Positions 41,702 through 50,853 of a stretch of DNA of 55,042 nt are shown here, piece by piece. The position numbers and the translations under genes were made by a program. Within the stretch, counting starts at the first letter, position 1. The number at the start of each line of letters is the position of its first letter. The notes beneath the pieces were generated by a model, which saw only the letters and a program-made list of their open reading frames with translations, made no database searches and was not told where the DNA came from. Origin of the DNA: an uncultured bacterium (GTDB lineage: Bacteria > Verrucomicrobiota > Kiritimatiellia > PWTM01); NCBI GenBank assembly GCA_938005705.1, contig CALLML010000042.1:1-55042 (forward strand). The letters run 5' to 3'.

Positions 41702-43372
41702 ATGCGCGACAAGAAAGAATTCGATATCATTCTTCGTTCGATTGACGGAAACGTGCCGGTGGAATATGGCCGATTGGCCGGAGATTTCGACTTCACCCGC
41801 TATGTGCTCCATAGTTTGCGCGTTCTCACGACGGGCGGCGGCGCCGTAGCCGACGCCGTGGCCGTGATCCATGTGCCGCAGCTCATCGCCGGCTTTCCGC
41901 CAAAGTTGTTCGAGACGCCCATCCGTCGGACGGCGCTCGAAGATTATTTGACTCGGCGACTCGCTGCCGCCATTGACCGCCGTTTTCGAGACTCCGCTCA
42001 CGCCGGCACGCGCGCGCCGGTGAGCGTTGCTCGGCCCGGATGCATGATTCTGCCGCGCTCTGCATTGATTGTGTCCCAGGATTATGTCGAGGCCCGCGTA
42101 ATGATGCGGTTGCCGGTGCGCGATGGGCGCATTGATGCTATCCGCGCGGGAGCGCTCTTCTTCGAAGATCTGCCGGCGATCGTCAGCGATGCCTTGATAT
42201 ACTGCTACATAGACGAATCCGACCTTGAATTCTTCATTCGGCGAATGGAGGACGATGACGCCATTCGGCAGTCCCTTTCCAGGCGGGGATTGGTGGCCTT
42301 TATCGCGGCCGGGGGCTCTTTTCAGATCGCCGACGATCTCGCCATCGAAATTGAAACACCGAACGCGGGTCGTGTTCGCGGCGCCGGCCTCCCCACCGGA
42401 ATCACGCTTGTGATCGGCGACCGGCATTCCGGCCGGCCGGAGCTGATGCGAATGATCGCCGATGGCGTGTATAACCGCGTGCCGAGCGCAGAAAATGATC
42501 GCGTCATCACAATTTCCGACGCCGTCGAGATCGTCTCCGAACCGGGGCGCCCCGTCCAGCGCGTGGACACCAATCCTTTTTTGCGGGATAGCGCGGCGGA
42601 CCCCGCAGTGTTGACCTGCGATCGCGCCGACGCCCTCGAATCCCAGATCGCCTCCGTAGTGGAGGCGCTCCAGGCGGGTTCGCAGACCCTGATCGTGGAC
42701 GAGGCTTTTTCGACCCCGGATTTCCTCGCCGTGGATCCACGTCTGGCGCCGCTGTGTCCCATCTCCCACCGCCGCTACGCGGCGCTCTCAGAACGAGCGC
42801 GGCAATTTGCCGATGAAGGACGGGTTTCTTGGGTCATCGGTGCGGAGGCCTGCGCATCCGCGTTGATTCCCTCCGCCGATTTCGTGCTGGTGATCGAGAA
42901 AAGGACGCTTCGCGACGCCACTCGCGAGGCCAAGGCGCTCGGGTTGGAGGCGCCCCGCTCATTCGGTTCGTTGAAATGGGCAGAGGGTGCCCGCTGGATA
43001 TTCCCCAGCAGCATTGACCCTGCGTGTGGACGGGAGGACGCGCGGATTGAAGCGGAGGGCGTGCAGTGCCTGCGGTTTGGGGCGAGTGTCGCCCGGTTGT
43101 CGGGCGTCACACAACTGGCCGAAGAGCATCAAACCCGCACCATCGGTCTGTTGTTGTATTATGCGAAGCTGCACTATCTGGACGAGAATCGGACCGTCAC
43201 GGAGCTGCTTGATCTCCTGGATGAGGATATCGCCCGAGACGGCCTCGATTCCATCAGTCGTGAAGTGCACGGCGATATGGCCCGCCCTCGGCGTTTTGAA
43301 ATCGCCGCGGCCCTCAATCGCCTCGAATCCCTCCGCGTCTCCACCCGCGGTGATTTTGCCGCCGGCCGATGA
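41702..43372 (+). CDS. ABC-class ATPase-like protein (DUF2791-type) with eroded motifs
   Basis: A 556-residue protein that follows the COG3044/DUF2791 'ABC-class ATPase' along its length (LRSIDGN near the start, ALEDYLTRRL, GLPTGITLVIGD, DGVYNRVP). The nucleotide-binding motifs are changed. The family Walker A (GGGFHGKST-like) is GDRHSGRPE (239-247), with Arg in place of the catalytic Lys. The signature region (SGSTSQA-like) is absent, and Walker B with its DEDTSATNFM tail reads IVDEAFSTPDFL (331-342). It may bind but not hydrolyse nucleotide, or be a pseudo-ATPase. It overlaps dtd by ATGA. The biological role of the family is unknown. Confidence 0.75.
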   Translation: MRDKKEFDIILRSIDGNVPVEYGRLAGDFDFTRYVLHSLRVLTTGGGAVADAVAVIHVPQLIAGFPPKLFETPIRRTALEDYLTRRLAAAIDRRFRDSAHAGTRAPVSVARPGCMILPRSALIVSQDYVEARVMMRLPVRDGRIDAIRAGALFFEDLPAIVSDALIYCYIDESDLEFFIRRMEDDDAIRQSLSRRGLVAFIAAGGSFQIADDLAIEIETPNAGRVRGAGLPTGITLVIGDRHSGRPELMRMIADGVYNRVPSAENDRVITISDAVEIVSEPGRPVQRVDTNPFLRDSAADPAVLTCDRADALESQIASVVEALQAGSQTLIVDEAFSTPDFLAVDPRLAPLCPISHRRYAALSERARQFADEGRVSWVIGAEACASALIPSADFVLVIEKRTLRDATREAKALGLEAPRSFGSLKWAEGARWIFPSSIDPACGREDARIEAEGVQCLRFGASVARLSGVTQLAEEHQTRTIGLLLYYAKLHYLDENRTVTELLDLLDEDIARDGLDSISREVHGDMARPRRFEIAAALNRLESLRVSTRGDFAAGR

Positions 43373-43836
43373 TGCGCGCCGTCGTTCAGCGCGTCAAGTG
43401 TGCGCGGGTCAGGGTAGAGGGTGAGGAAATATCCGCGATCGGCGCCGGTGCGCTGATTTTGCTGGGAATCGCCCGTGGGGACGATCGTTCGGTCGCCGAG
43501 CGCTTAGCCTACAAAATCGCTCGCTTGCGTATGTTCGACGACGCCAACGGCCGCATGAATCTCGACGCCCGTGCTGCAGGCGGCGCATTCCTTGTCGTTA
43601 GCCAGTTCACGCTGCTGGCCGACACCCGCAAAGGCAACCGGCCGGCTTTCACCGCCGCTGCGCCTCCGGAGATCGCGGTGCCTTTGTATGAGGCGTTCGT
43701 CGAAAAGCTGAAAGCGGAGGGTTTTCCCACCTTCACCGGCCAATTTGGCGCCCATATGGAAATTGAGCTGATCAATGATGGCCCCGTGACCCTTGTACTC
43801 GGCGATGCACCCGGATCGGCCCCGGCCACCCTGTGA
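43369..43836 (+). CDS. dtd: D-aminoacyl-tRNA deacylase DTD
   Basis: DTD (155 aa) hydrolyses D-aminoacyl-tRNAs, especially D-Tyr- and glycyl-tRNA-Ala mischarges, as a quality-control enzyme. MRAVVQRVKCARVRVEG, the SQFTLLADTRKGNRP loop, GAHMEIELINDGPVT with the cross-subunit Gly-cis-Pro motif, and dimer-forming length are all present. Two adjacent ATGs (43369 and 43372) are possible; the first overlaps the previous stop. Translational overlaps link it to the genes on both sides, so it shares a transcript with the ABC-class protein and the importer. Confidence 0.96.
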   Translation: MMRAVVQRVKCARVRVEGEEISAIGAGALILLGIARGDDRSVAERLAYKIARLRMFDDANGRMNLDARAAGGAFLVVSQFTLLADTRKGNRPAFTAAAPPEIAVPLYEAFVEKLKAEGFPTFTGQFGAHMEIELINDGPVTLVLGDAPGSAPATL

Positions 43837-43838
43837 AC

Positions 43839-44741
43839 ATGGCCCGTCGGCGTAAAATAAAGATCGCAGCCATCGGACCGGCAATGGTCGCAATGGTCCA
43901 ATTCCTGACCGGATGCGGCCCGCGGTCCCCATCTTCTTCCGCATCCGATTCAACCGTGGCTAGGGAGCGCGTGGTATCGCTCGCTCCGAACCTGACGGAG
44001 ATCCTCTGCGCTATCGGCGCGGACGATCTCCTCGTCGGACGCTCCAGTGCTTGCGATTACCCGCCCGAAATCGTCAGGCGCATTCCCATCGCGGGCGACT
44101 TCGGGCGCCCTTCACTAGAGCGGCTGCTGATGCTTCGACCATCGCTGGTCCTGTCGGTGGACCTTGAAGACCAGACCGTTCCGTCGACCCTCCGGCGGAT
44201 CGGCGTGCGGCATGAGTTCGTGCCGTGTCGGAATCTGGAGGATGTGCCCCGCGCCATCCGCACGATCGGCGCGTTGACAGGACGGACCTCGGCCGCGGAA
44301 GCGCTCGCATCGGCGCTGGAACGCGGTATTGCGGATCGCCGGGAGCTGGTCGCCCGCACCGGCGTTGATCCGCCTCGTATCTATGTGGAAATATGGCACG
44401 ATCCCATCCTGACGGTCGGGTCGCGTTCGTTCATTTCGGAAATCGTCCGGTTGGCCGGCGGACGCAACCTCGGAGACGGTGTGGAACGCGAATACTTCGA
44501 GGCATCGCCGGAGTGGGTCCTCAAAGCCGATCCGGATTTTTTATTGTGTCCGGGCATGGATGATGCCGGCGACATCCGCCGCCGCATGGCCGAGCGTCCG
44601 GGATGGGCCGGATTAAGGGCGTTGCGTGAGGGCCGCTTGATTACCGAGGTATCACCTGACTTGATGCTGCGGCCCGGGCCCCGCCTTTTAGAGGCTGTGG
44701 ATGCCCTGACGGAGGCTCTTCGCCAATCGGTGGCCGAATGA
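43839..44741 (+). CDS. btuF: ABC importer substrate-binding lipoprotein (BtuF/FecB-like)
   Basis: A 300-residue periplasmic binding protein of the cobalamin/iron-siderophore class. The signal peptide ends FLTGC (lipobox). The mature domain begins RVVSLAPNLTEILCAIGADDLLVGRS, the family's SLAPSxTE start, followed by the KLP-less two-lobed fold. ATG 43839 is the preferred start; GTG 43833 overlaps the dtd stop. BtuF and FecB/FhuD-type proteins cannot be told apart without structure, and no riboswitch or Fur box was recognised upstream, so the ligand is open; cobalamin is the first guess. Confidence 0.8.
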   Translation: MARRRKIKIAAIGPAMVAMVQFLTGCGPRSPSSSASDSTVARERVVSLAPNLTEILCAIGADDLLVGRSSACDYPPEIVRRIPIAGDFGRPSLERLLMLRPSLVLSVDLEDQTVPSTLRRIGVRHEFVPCRNLEDVPRAIRTIGALTGRTSAAEALASALERGIADRRELVARTGVDPPRIYVEIWHDPILTVGSRSFISEIVRLAGGRNLGDGVEREYFEASPEWVLKADPDFLLCPGMDDAGDIRRRMAERPGWAGLRALREGRLITEVSPDLMLRPGPRLLEAVDALTEALRQSVAE

Positions 44742-45706
44742 GGGAAGCCTCCATGAAACGAAAATCGCGTTGGTGGATCTGGATGCTGGCGATGGCCGCT
44801 GGCGTGGCACTGGCGCTCGCCTTGGGACCGGCCGGATTCGGATGGCCGGTGCATGGCTCGCCGATCTGGATGGCCCGGCGCGACCGCGTTTGGGCCGGCT
44901 TCGTCGTCGGCGCCGGCCTTTCGACGGCAGGGGCGTTGATGCAGGCGCTGCTGCGCAATCCCTTGGCCGATCCTTATGTCCTCGGCGTCAGCGGCGGCGC
45001 CGCGCTAGGCGTCGCCACCGCCATTCTGTTGGGTCTTGTCAGCGCCTGGGCACTGCCGGTCGCGGCATTTGCAGGTGGCTTCCTGACCTTGGCGCTGGTG
45101 TACGCACTAGCCACACCCCGTGGACGCTCCCCCTCGCTATACACCCTCCTTCTCAGCGGTGTGATCGTGGGTTCGGTTTCGGGCGCTTTGCTGATGATGC
45201 TCATTACCCTTGCGCCATCGGCGGGCCTGCGGGGTATCACTTGGTGGATGCTCGGGAGTCTCCAGGTGCCTTCGGCGGGCTTGCTGCGCACGGCAACATG
45301 GCTGATCGGGGCGGTTCTGATCACCTCATGGTCGTTCTCGCCAGAATGGAACGCGCTGACCCTCGGCGCCGACATCGCGCATAACGTCGGGGTGCGCGCG
45401 CGCATGGCGGTATTAATGGGATTGGCTCTAGCGACGCTCGCGGCAGCCACCGCGGTGGCTCTCGCCGGCCTCATTGGATTTGTCGGTCTGGTCGTGCCTC
45501 ATGCCGCGCGCTTGCTCGTCGGCGCGGATCATCGGCGGCTGCTGCCCGCCTCTGCCCTCGCCGGAGGACTCTTGCTGACACTGTGCGACGCCCTAGCGCG
45601 ATCCGTGAACGCCCCCGCGGAAATACCGGTCGGCGTTCTGACCGCGCTGATTGGCGGCCCCTTTTTTCTCTCGATCTTGCGCCGACGGCGGGGGTGGTCG
45701 CCATGA
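44738..45706 (+). CDS. btuC: ABC importer permease (BtuC/FecCD family)
   Basis: A 322-residue inner-membrane permease of the BtuC/FecCD family with about ten helices. Motifs include GAGLSTAGALMQALLRNPLADPYVLGVSGGAALG near 60-90, the LSGVIVGSVSGALLM repeat and the C-terminal GLIGFVGLVVPHAARLLVG that contacts the ATPase. Start and stop overlap the binding-protein and ATPase genes by 4 bp each. Confidence 0.92.
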   Translation: MREASMKRKSRWWIWMLAMAAGVALALALGPAGFGWPVHGSPIWMARRDRVWAGFVVGAGLSTAGALMQALLRNPLADPYVLGVSGGAALGVATAILLGLVSAWALPVAAFAGGFLTLALVYALATPRGRSPSLYTLLLSGVIVGSVSGALLMMLITLAPSAGLRGITWWMLGSLQVPSAGLLRTATWLIGAVLITSWSFSPEWNALTLGADIAHNVGVRARMAVLMGLALATLAAATAVALAGLIGFVGLVVPHAARLLVGADHRRLLPASALAGGLLLTLCDALARSVNAPAEIPVGVLTALIGGPFFLSILRRRRGWSP

Positions 45707-46497
45707 GTGCGCCGGCTATTGAGGTCGTCGGTCTCAAGGCCGGCTATGGGAAAAAGCCTTTCATCGAAAGTCTCTCCTTTCGAGTGGAGGCCGGCGAAAT
45801 GGCGGCACTCCTGGGACCCAACGGCGCGGGCAAGACGACACTGCTGCGCCTCTTGATCGGCCAACACCCGCTTCGCGCAGGCGAGATGCGGCTGTTTGGC
45901 CGACCCGTAGGGCATCTATCCGCGAGTGAGCGCGCACGTCTGGTCGCTCTCGCTCCCCAGGACCTCCATGTGCCCGTGCCGTTCACCGTCGAGGAAGTCG
46001 TGACCGTCGGGCGTACCGCGCGGTTGCCCCGCTGGCGCACTTCCGCCCCTGACGATCTCCGCGCCGTCGAAGCGGCCATGGCGCGGATGGATGTGCTGGC
46101 GCTTCGAGACCGACCGTTCGACGAACTCAGCGGCGGTGAACGGCAGCGCGTCGTCATTGCCATGGCGCTGGCACAGGAGCCAAAGCTGTTGTTGCTGGAT
46201 GAACCAACCGCTCATCTCGACATCAGCCATCGGCTTCAAATCCTCGGCCTCATACGACGATTGAATGCGGAAAGCGGACTTTCTGTGCTGATGACGAGTC
46301 ATGACTTGAATCTGGCCGCGGAATTTTGCCAGCGGCTTTTTCTTCTCGATCACGGGCGGCTTGTCGCCCAAGGGACGCCGGAAGAAACGCTGACCGAGCC
46401 GCTGCTGCGTCTGGTCTACGAATGCGACCTGCGTGTGCGCCGGGAAGACGACGGCACGCTCACCGTCCGCCCCGCCCGAACCGCCTGTGCACAATGA
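45703..46497 (+). CDS. btuD: ABC importer ATPase (BtuD/FecE family)
   Basis: A 264-residue ATPase subunit. Walker A is GPNGAGKTT, the Q-loop LAPQDLHV, the signature LSGGERQRV, Walker B LLLLDEPTAHLD and the H-loop SHD. VEEVVTVGRTARLPRW in the helical domain is typical of FecE/BtuD/HmuV. It is the last gene of the overlapping run, with the ATGA start overlapping the permease stop. Confidence 0.93.
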   Translation: MSAPAIEVVGLKAGYGKKPFIESLSFRVEAGEMAALLGPNGAGKTTLLRLLIGQHPLRAGEMRLFGRPVGHLSASERARLVALAPQDLHVPVPFTVEEVVTVGRTARLPRWRTSAPDDLRAVEAAMARMDVLALRDRPFDELSGGERQRVVIAMALAQEPKLLLLDEPTAHLDISHRLQILGLIRRLNAESGLSVLMTSHDLNLAAEFCQRLFLLDHGRLVAQGTPEETLTEPLLRLVYECDLRVRREDDGTLTVRPARTACAQ

Positions 46498-46978
46498 GAC
46501 ACCTCGTCAGCGGCAAGCCGACAGAAAATGGCATCCGCGGGTTCTCTCCATTCGTGATCCGCCGTTGGTGCTGCCATTCCATCTCTTCTTCTGCCGATTT
46601 TTGTCTCTCGCCATTGACTTTCGGGGTCTCCTCAGCCTCTTTTCTGACGCCAAAAACGGAACTCATCGGTCCCCACCGCCCTGCACCCTGCGTTGCAGAG
46701 GATTCTCTTTTGGTCGTCGGCCTATAGACAACACCATATGCCCGAGGGAGCTCCCCCCATCCATTCTGATTTGCGCTGGGCGCTTGCGGGCGTCTGTGAA
46801 ACAACGAGGTCATTGACTCGCCCAATAGCGGGCAGGAGGGAACCTTTCGGGTAAATAGCCGTGCCAGTCTCCATTCAAGATGCTGCGACGCCGATAGGCG
46901 CGGGGAAAAGGCGAAAAAGCATCCGATCGCAGGATGGTTGGTCTCTGAAAGCACACGGAATCTCAGCGCGTATGTGAC
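46498..46978. other. intergenic region between btuD-like gene and response regulator
   Basis: No gene is assigned in this 480-bp convergent gap. A 164-codon frame is open on the minus strand across almost the whole gap, but it has no recognisable domain, its composition is unlike the neighbouring genes, and it has no ribosome binding site. The sequence is more AT-rich and pyrimidine-rich than the genes around it. No repeat with a second copy here and no intrinsic terminator was found. Confidence 0.4.
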
Positions 46979-47674
46979 TTACTCTTCGCGGAATCGGTAG
47001 CCCACGCCACGCACGGTCTCGATATATTCGCCGGCCTTTCCGAGCTTTCGGCGCAACCCCACCATTTGTACATCCACCGCGCGGTCCGTCACTGGATAGT
47101 CCGTTCCCTTGACAGCGTCCACAATCTGCTGTCGCGTGTACACCCAGCCGGGATGAGAGGCCAAAAAACGCAATAACTGGAATTCCGTGGCCGTGAGCTC
47201 CACCGGGCGACTGCGCACGCGCACCTCGTGGCGGCGTGGATCAATCCGAATATCGAAAACCTCGATGGGCTCATCCTTGTCGGCGACGGTTGCTTGTCTG
47301 GACTTGCGGCGTAACACGGCGCGGATACGAGCCATCAGGACGCGGGGGCTGAAGGGTTTGGTCACGTAGTCGTCCGCGCCCAATTCCAGCCCCGTCACAA
47401 TATCCGCCTCTTCGCCCCGTGCGGTGAGAATGACAACCGGTGTGGAAGCCGTGCGCTCGTCTGCCCGAAGGGCCTTCAAAACCTGGTATCCATCCATTCC
47501 CGGAAGCATCAGATCCAGCACGATGACATGAGACGGCCGCTCGCGGGCGAGATCGAGCCCCTTTTCCCCGTCCTCGGCCGTTTCCACCGTGTACCCTTCA
47601 CGTCCGAGATGATGCTCCAGCAATGTGAGAATGTCCTCGTCGTCCTCGATCACAAGTACTTTTTCTTTGGCCAT
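46979..47674 (-). CDS. OmpR/PhoB-family response regulator
   Basis: A 231-residue response regulator with a receiver domain (VLVIEDDED; phospho-acceptor Asp in VIVLDLMLPGMDG; TPVVILTAR; DDYVTKPFSP) and an OmpR-type winged helix (ELTATEFQLLRFLASHPGWVYTRQQI; DVQMVGLRRKLG; VRGVGYRF). It most resembles PhoB. A perfect AGGAGG five bases before the ATG at 47674 settles the start; a GTG six bases upstream lies inside this ribosome binding site. No histidine kinase is adjacent, so its partner is elsewhere in the genome. Confidence 0.93.
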   Translation of the reverse strand: MAKEKVLVIEDDEDILTLLEHHLGREGYTVETAEDGEKGLDLARERPSHVIVLDLMLPGMDGYQVLKALRADERTASTPVVILTARGEEADIVTGLELGADDYVTKPFSPRVLMARIRAVLRRKSRQATVADKDEPIEVFDIRIDPRRHEVRVRSRPVELTATEFQLLRFLASHPGWVYTRQQIVDAVKGTDYPVTDRAVDVQMVGLRRKLGKAGEYIETVRGVGYRFREE

Positions 47675-47931
47675 AACCACCTCCTGATCGGCTACGCTCC
47701 TTCGTCAGGATTCAGTGATAACGGCCGATACTCTATCCCATTTCGGACGAAAGATCGGTTAGAAAAAAATTAGGGGTGAACATGGCGCTCGCGCAATCGG
47801 CCTGATGCCGCCGTTCTTTTCATTTCGTCGCTTTCCAACTTTTGCTGGGAGGCTATACTTTCCGGCAAAATGCCGCGAAGATATGGCGGGATACACTGTC
47901 CCATCTGTGGCAAGCAACGGAGAAGGCAGAC

Positions 47932-48852
47932 GTGAAATTGGAACGCGTGTCCTACGGAGGTTGGCCGAACTGTGTCCGCATCACGGCCGGCGAGGTGGAT
48001 CTGATCGCCACAACGGATGTCGGCCCGCGCATTATCCGCTGGGGTTTCGTGAACGGTCCCAACGTGATGAAGGAATATGCCGACCACATGGGCAAGGTCG
48101 GTGGCGACGAATGGCGGTTATACGGAGGCCACCGGTTGTGGCATGCGCCGGAGGCCAAGCCCCGCACGTATGTACCGGACAACGGACCGGTGGCGTGGGA
48201 ATGGGACGGCTTCACGCTGAGGTTAAAACAGCCGGTCGAGGCCGGCGTTGGCATCGAAAAACATATCGAAATCACGCCTGCGTCCGACGGGCGTGAATTT
48301 CGCGTGCTTCATCGCCTGATCAACCGCAACTGTTGGGATATCGAGACCGCGCCGTGGTGTCTGACAGTGACCGCGTCCGGGGGACGGTTTATAGCACCGC
48401 ACGAGCCGTTTCGTTCGCACGATGACTACTTGCTGCCGTCGCGGCCGCTGGTGCTCTGGCACTATACGGATATGAGCGATCCGCGCTGGGTCTGGGGCCG
48501 TCGTTACATCCAGTTGATACAGGACACCACGCGGGATACCCCGCAGAAACTCGGTTTCCTCAATCGGCGTGGATGGGTGGCGGTCGCGCAACGCGGGTTG
48601 TTATTTGTGAAACGCTATGAGGCGATGAAGGACGCGACCTATCCTGATTACGGCGCTAACACGGAGGTCTTCACCAATGCGGACATGCTGGAGGTCGAAA
48701 CCCTGGGGCCGCTGAGCCGACTCGCTGCCCACGGCGGCAGCGCCGAACATGTTGAGCGCTGGTTGTTGTGTCGGGCGGATTTCGGCGACTTCCACGAGGA
48801 TACCATCGAACGGGTGCTGGGGGCGGCTGGCATCGAAGCGGCCTCGCCATGA
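47932..48852 (+). CDS. DUF4380-like / aldose-epimerase-fold protein
   Basis: A 306-residue protein with the beta-sandwich pattern of galactose-mutarotase-like folds. VDLIATTDVGPRIIRWGF and HRLWHAPE near residues 20-85, the central EKHIEITP and FRVLHRLINRN strands, and conserved His/Trp/Asp residues in PRWVWGRRYIQL fit DUF4380-type hypothetical proteins. No catalytic Glu/His pair can be assigned with certainty. The start is GTG 47932 because GGAGAAGG lies at the right distance; the frame is open further upstream, but without family similarity. A TATACT -10-like box lies at 47854-47859. It is convergent with the PpiD-like gene. Confidence 0.6.
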   Translation: MKLERVSYGGWPNCVRITAGEVDLIATTDVGPRIIRWGFVNGPNVMKEYADHMGKVGGDEWRLYGGHRLWHAPEAKPRTYVPDNGPVAWEWDGFTLRLKQPVEAGVGIEKHIEITPASDGREFRVLHRLINRNCWDIETAPWCLTVTASGGRFIAPHEPFRSHDDYLLPSRPLVLWHYTDMSDPRWVWGRRYIQLIQDTTRDTPQKLGFLNRRGWVAVAQRGLLFVKRYEAMKDATYPDYGANTEVFTNADMLEVETLGPLSRLAAHGGSAEHVERWLLCRADFGDFHEDTIERVLGAAGIEAASP

Positions 48853-48900
48853 CGGGCCGGTGAGAGAACCTCGTGGGGAGACGAACAGGGGACCGGCTTG

Positions 48901-50592
48901 TTAGGTTTCGTCTTCGTCGTCATCGGCGCGTCGTCGGGAGATGTCTTCGAATTGCGCGCGTTTGAGAAGATCAGACTGCCAAAGATCAAAGAGTTGCTGT
49001 GCGCGCTGCTGACGCAGGGTTTCCGCGACGAAGTTGCGGAGAGAAGCAATTTTTTCTGGACTGCCCGGCTGCCGCTCGACCAGCCGCGCGACCACGACCC
49101 GGTCCGTTCCTACGCGAACAGGCTCCAGAACCTCCCCCGCGGCGGTGAAGATAGCGGACTCAAGCAATCGTTCGATTTCCGGCAGAGGCGGTCGATCCTC
49201 CTGAAACGTAAAGGGAGGTGGTGTTTCATAGGTCAGCCCGTTGGTCTCCGCCAGCTCCTTCAGCGTCACACCGCTGCGCACAGCTCCGGCGATTTGCCGA
49301 GCGCGTGCATCGAGCGCCTCCAACACCATCTTTTCTCGCGTGTCTTTTGCCACTTGCTCGGCGACTTCATCAAAAACGGGCATGTGTGCGGGAACCCGCT
49401 CCACCAGACTGATTACGTAGTAGCCCTTTGAGGCGGCGATCGGCATGGAAAAGGATTCGCTCGACCCCTCGCGCAGCTCAAATGCCGCGCGGTGAAACTC
49501 TGACCCGGCAGGGAAATCGGCGACGGCCTCGGATTCCGCAAAAGGGCCAAAGGTCAAAATCTCCAAATGCGCGCGCTGAGCCGCTTCGTCGAACGACAGC
49601 GGACGCTCGGAGACGAGGGGCGATATGCGCCGCCAGAAGGCGTCCGCTTCTTCCAGCGCGCGTTGGCGGGCCGATTGCATACGCAGGCGCGATTCGATCT
49701 CGCTTCGAACCACCTCGAAGGGCGCGGTCACCATGGGGGGCGATGCCGTTTCGTCTTCCTTTATCGCCGTGACAACAGGCGCCTTGAATTCGGCGATATG
49801 CTCCTCGTAGTAGTCCTCCATCTCGGCCTCCGGGATGGGCGGGACGTTCTTTAGATGAGGTTCCGCCGAGAAAAACACTGCACGCACCGTCACGCGCGGC
49901 GGGAGCCGATAGCGTTCGGCATTGGCCTCGAAGTGCGCCTGTATCTCTTCGGGTGATGGATGGACACTCTCCTCGACCAACGTACGTGGGAGCAGAATGT
50001 ACTCGATCGTCAGTCGGTCCGTAAATCGGCGCAGAGCGGATTCCACGTCCGTGGGCGGCACAAGCGCGACCGCAGTGATCGCGCGCCGCAGTTTTTCGAG
50101 GACCAGTTCCTCGCGGATATGCTCTTCCAGAAAGTGGGCGGGATACCCCATCGGTTCTAGCGTTTGGCGGACGAAGGCCTGGTAGCGCTGGACATCAAAA
50201 CGTCCGTTTGTCTGGAAGACGGGAATGGAACGAATATAGGCCAGCACTTCCTCATCAGAGACGCGAAGGCCCATTCGTTGCGCCTCACGCAGGGAGATAA
50301 GTCGCCGCCAGGCTCGATCGGTCAAATACGCATCTGTACGCCGGTCCACAGGGGGGGGGCGTCCGAACGTCAGCGCCATACGCACGAACTCGTTCTGCCA
50401 GGCGCTGCGGAATTCCTCCGCGTCTACTGGCTTTCCGTACAGGCGTCCGGGCGAAGACGCATGGCGGGCGCTCCGCGAGCCCGGAAACTGGATGCCCCAG
50501 ATAACGAACGAAAATACGATCACCACCAGAAACGCCGCCCAGAGCAGACGCGACTGGATCAGACGGTGAAATTTCGAAATCATCATAGGCAT
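48901..50592 (-). CDS. PpiD/SurA-like periplasmic folding factor
   Basis: A 563-residue membrane-anchored periplasmic protein. An N-terminal helix (about 16-34, LLWAAFLVVIVFSFVIWGI) is followed by a SurA-N-like chaperone domain (about 40-190) with VSDEEVLAYIRSIPVFQTNGRFDVQRYQAFV, the PpiD hallmark. The middle part (200-470) resembles a parvulin-type region, but the usual peptidyl-prolyl isomerase active-site signature is not evident, so it may be a chaperone only. The tail is acidic (RRADDDEDET). Such proteins help fold outer-membrane and exported proteins. It is followed, 245 bp upstream on the same strand, by the barrel gene. Confidence 0.83.
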   Translation of the reverse strand: MPMMISKFHRLIQSRLLWAAFLVVIVFSFVIWGIQFPGSRSARHASSPGRLYGKPVDAEEFRSAWQNEFVRMALTFGRPPPVDRRTDAYLTDRAWRRLISLREAQRMGLRVSDEEVLAYIRSIPVFQTNGRFDVQRYQAFVRQTLEPMGYPAHFLEEHIREELVLEKLRRAITAVALVPPTDVESALRRFTDRLTIEYILLPRTLVEESVHPSPEEIQAHFEANAERYRLPPRVTVRAVFFSAEPHLKNVPPIPEAEMEDYYEEHIAEFKAPVVTAIKEDETASPPMVTAPFEVVRSEIESRLRMQSARQRALEEADAFWRRISPLVSERPLSFDEAAQRAHLEILTFGPFAESEAVADFPAGSEFHRAAFELREGSSESFSMPIAASKGYYVISLVERVPAHMPVFDEVAEQVAKDTREKMVLEALDARARQIAGAVRSGVTLKELAETNGLTYETPPPFTFQEDRPPLPEIERLLESAIFTAAGEVLEPVRVGTDRVVVARLVERQPGSPEKIASLRNFVAETLRQQRAQQLFDLWQSDLLKRAQFEDISRRRADDDEDET

Positions 50593-50853
50593 GGCTCACC
50601 GGACCTTTCCTCACGCAAGACGGCGGAGCATACTCAACGGCGCTGATTCGCGTCAATGTCGGAGCGAGACCCCCAAGCCGAATACGCTGTGAGAAAAGGG
50701 TGGCAGGACGGGCGCGCATGGCGCCGAACGACCTCTCCTGCTCGGTGGAGGCCGCCTTGTGATGCGCAACGCCATAGACAGCTCCTGTTGAAGATCAGAA
50801 TAATCGTCTTCAACCGAGATAGCGCACTTTCCCCGAACAACCTGTGTTTTGCC

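Noticed and set aside
41650-43838. Cobalamin riboswitch upstream of the BtuFCD-like genes
   Set aside because: The genes are internal to an overlapping operon, and I see neither the B12-box-like core nor a long structured leader before 41702.
46460-46954. 164-codon open frame on the minus strand between the importer and the response regulator
   Set aside because: No domain, ribosome binding site or codon bias like its neighbours; it also runs into the 3' end of the importer ATPase gene. Probably chance.
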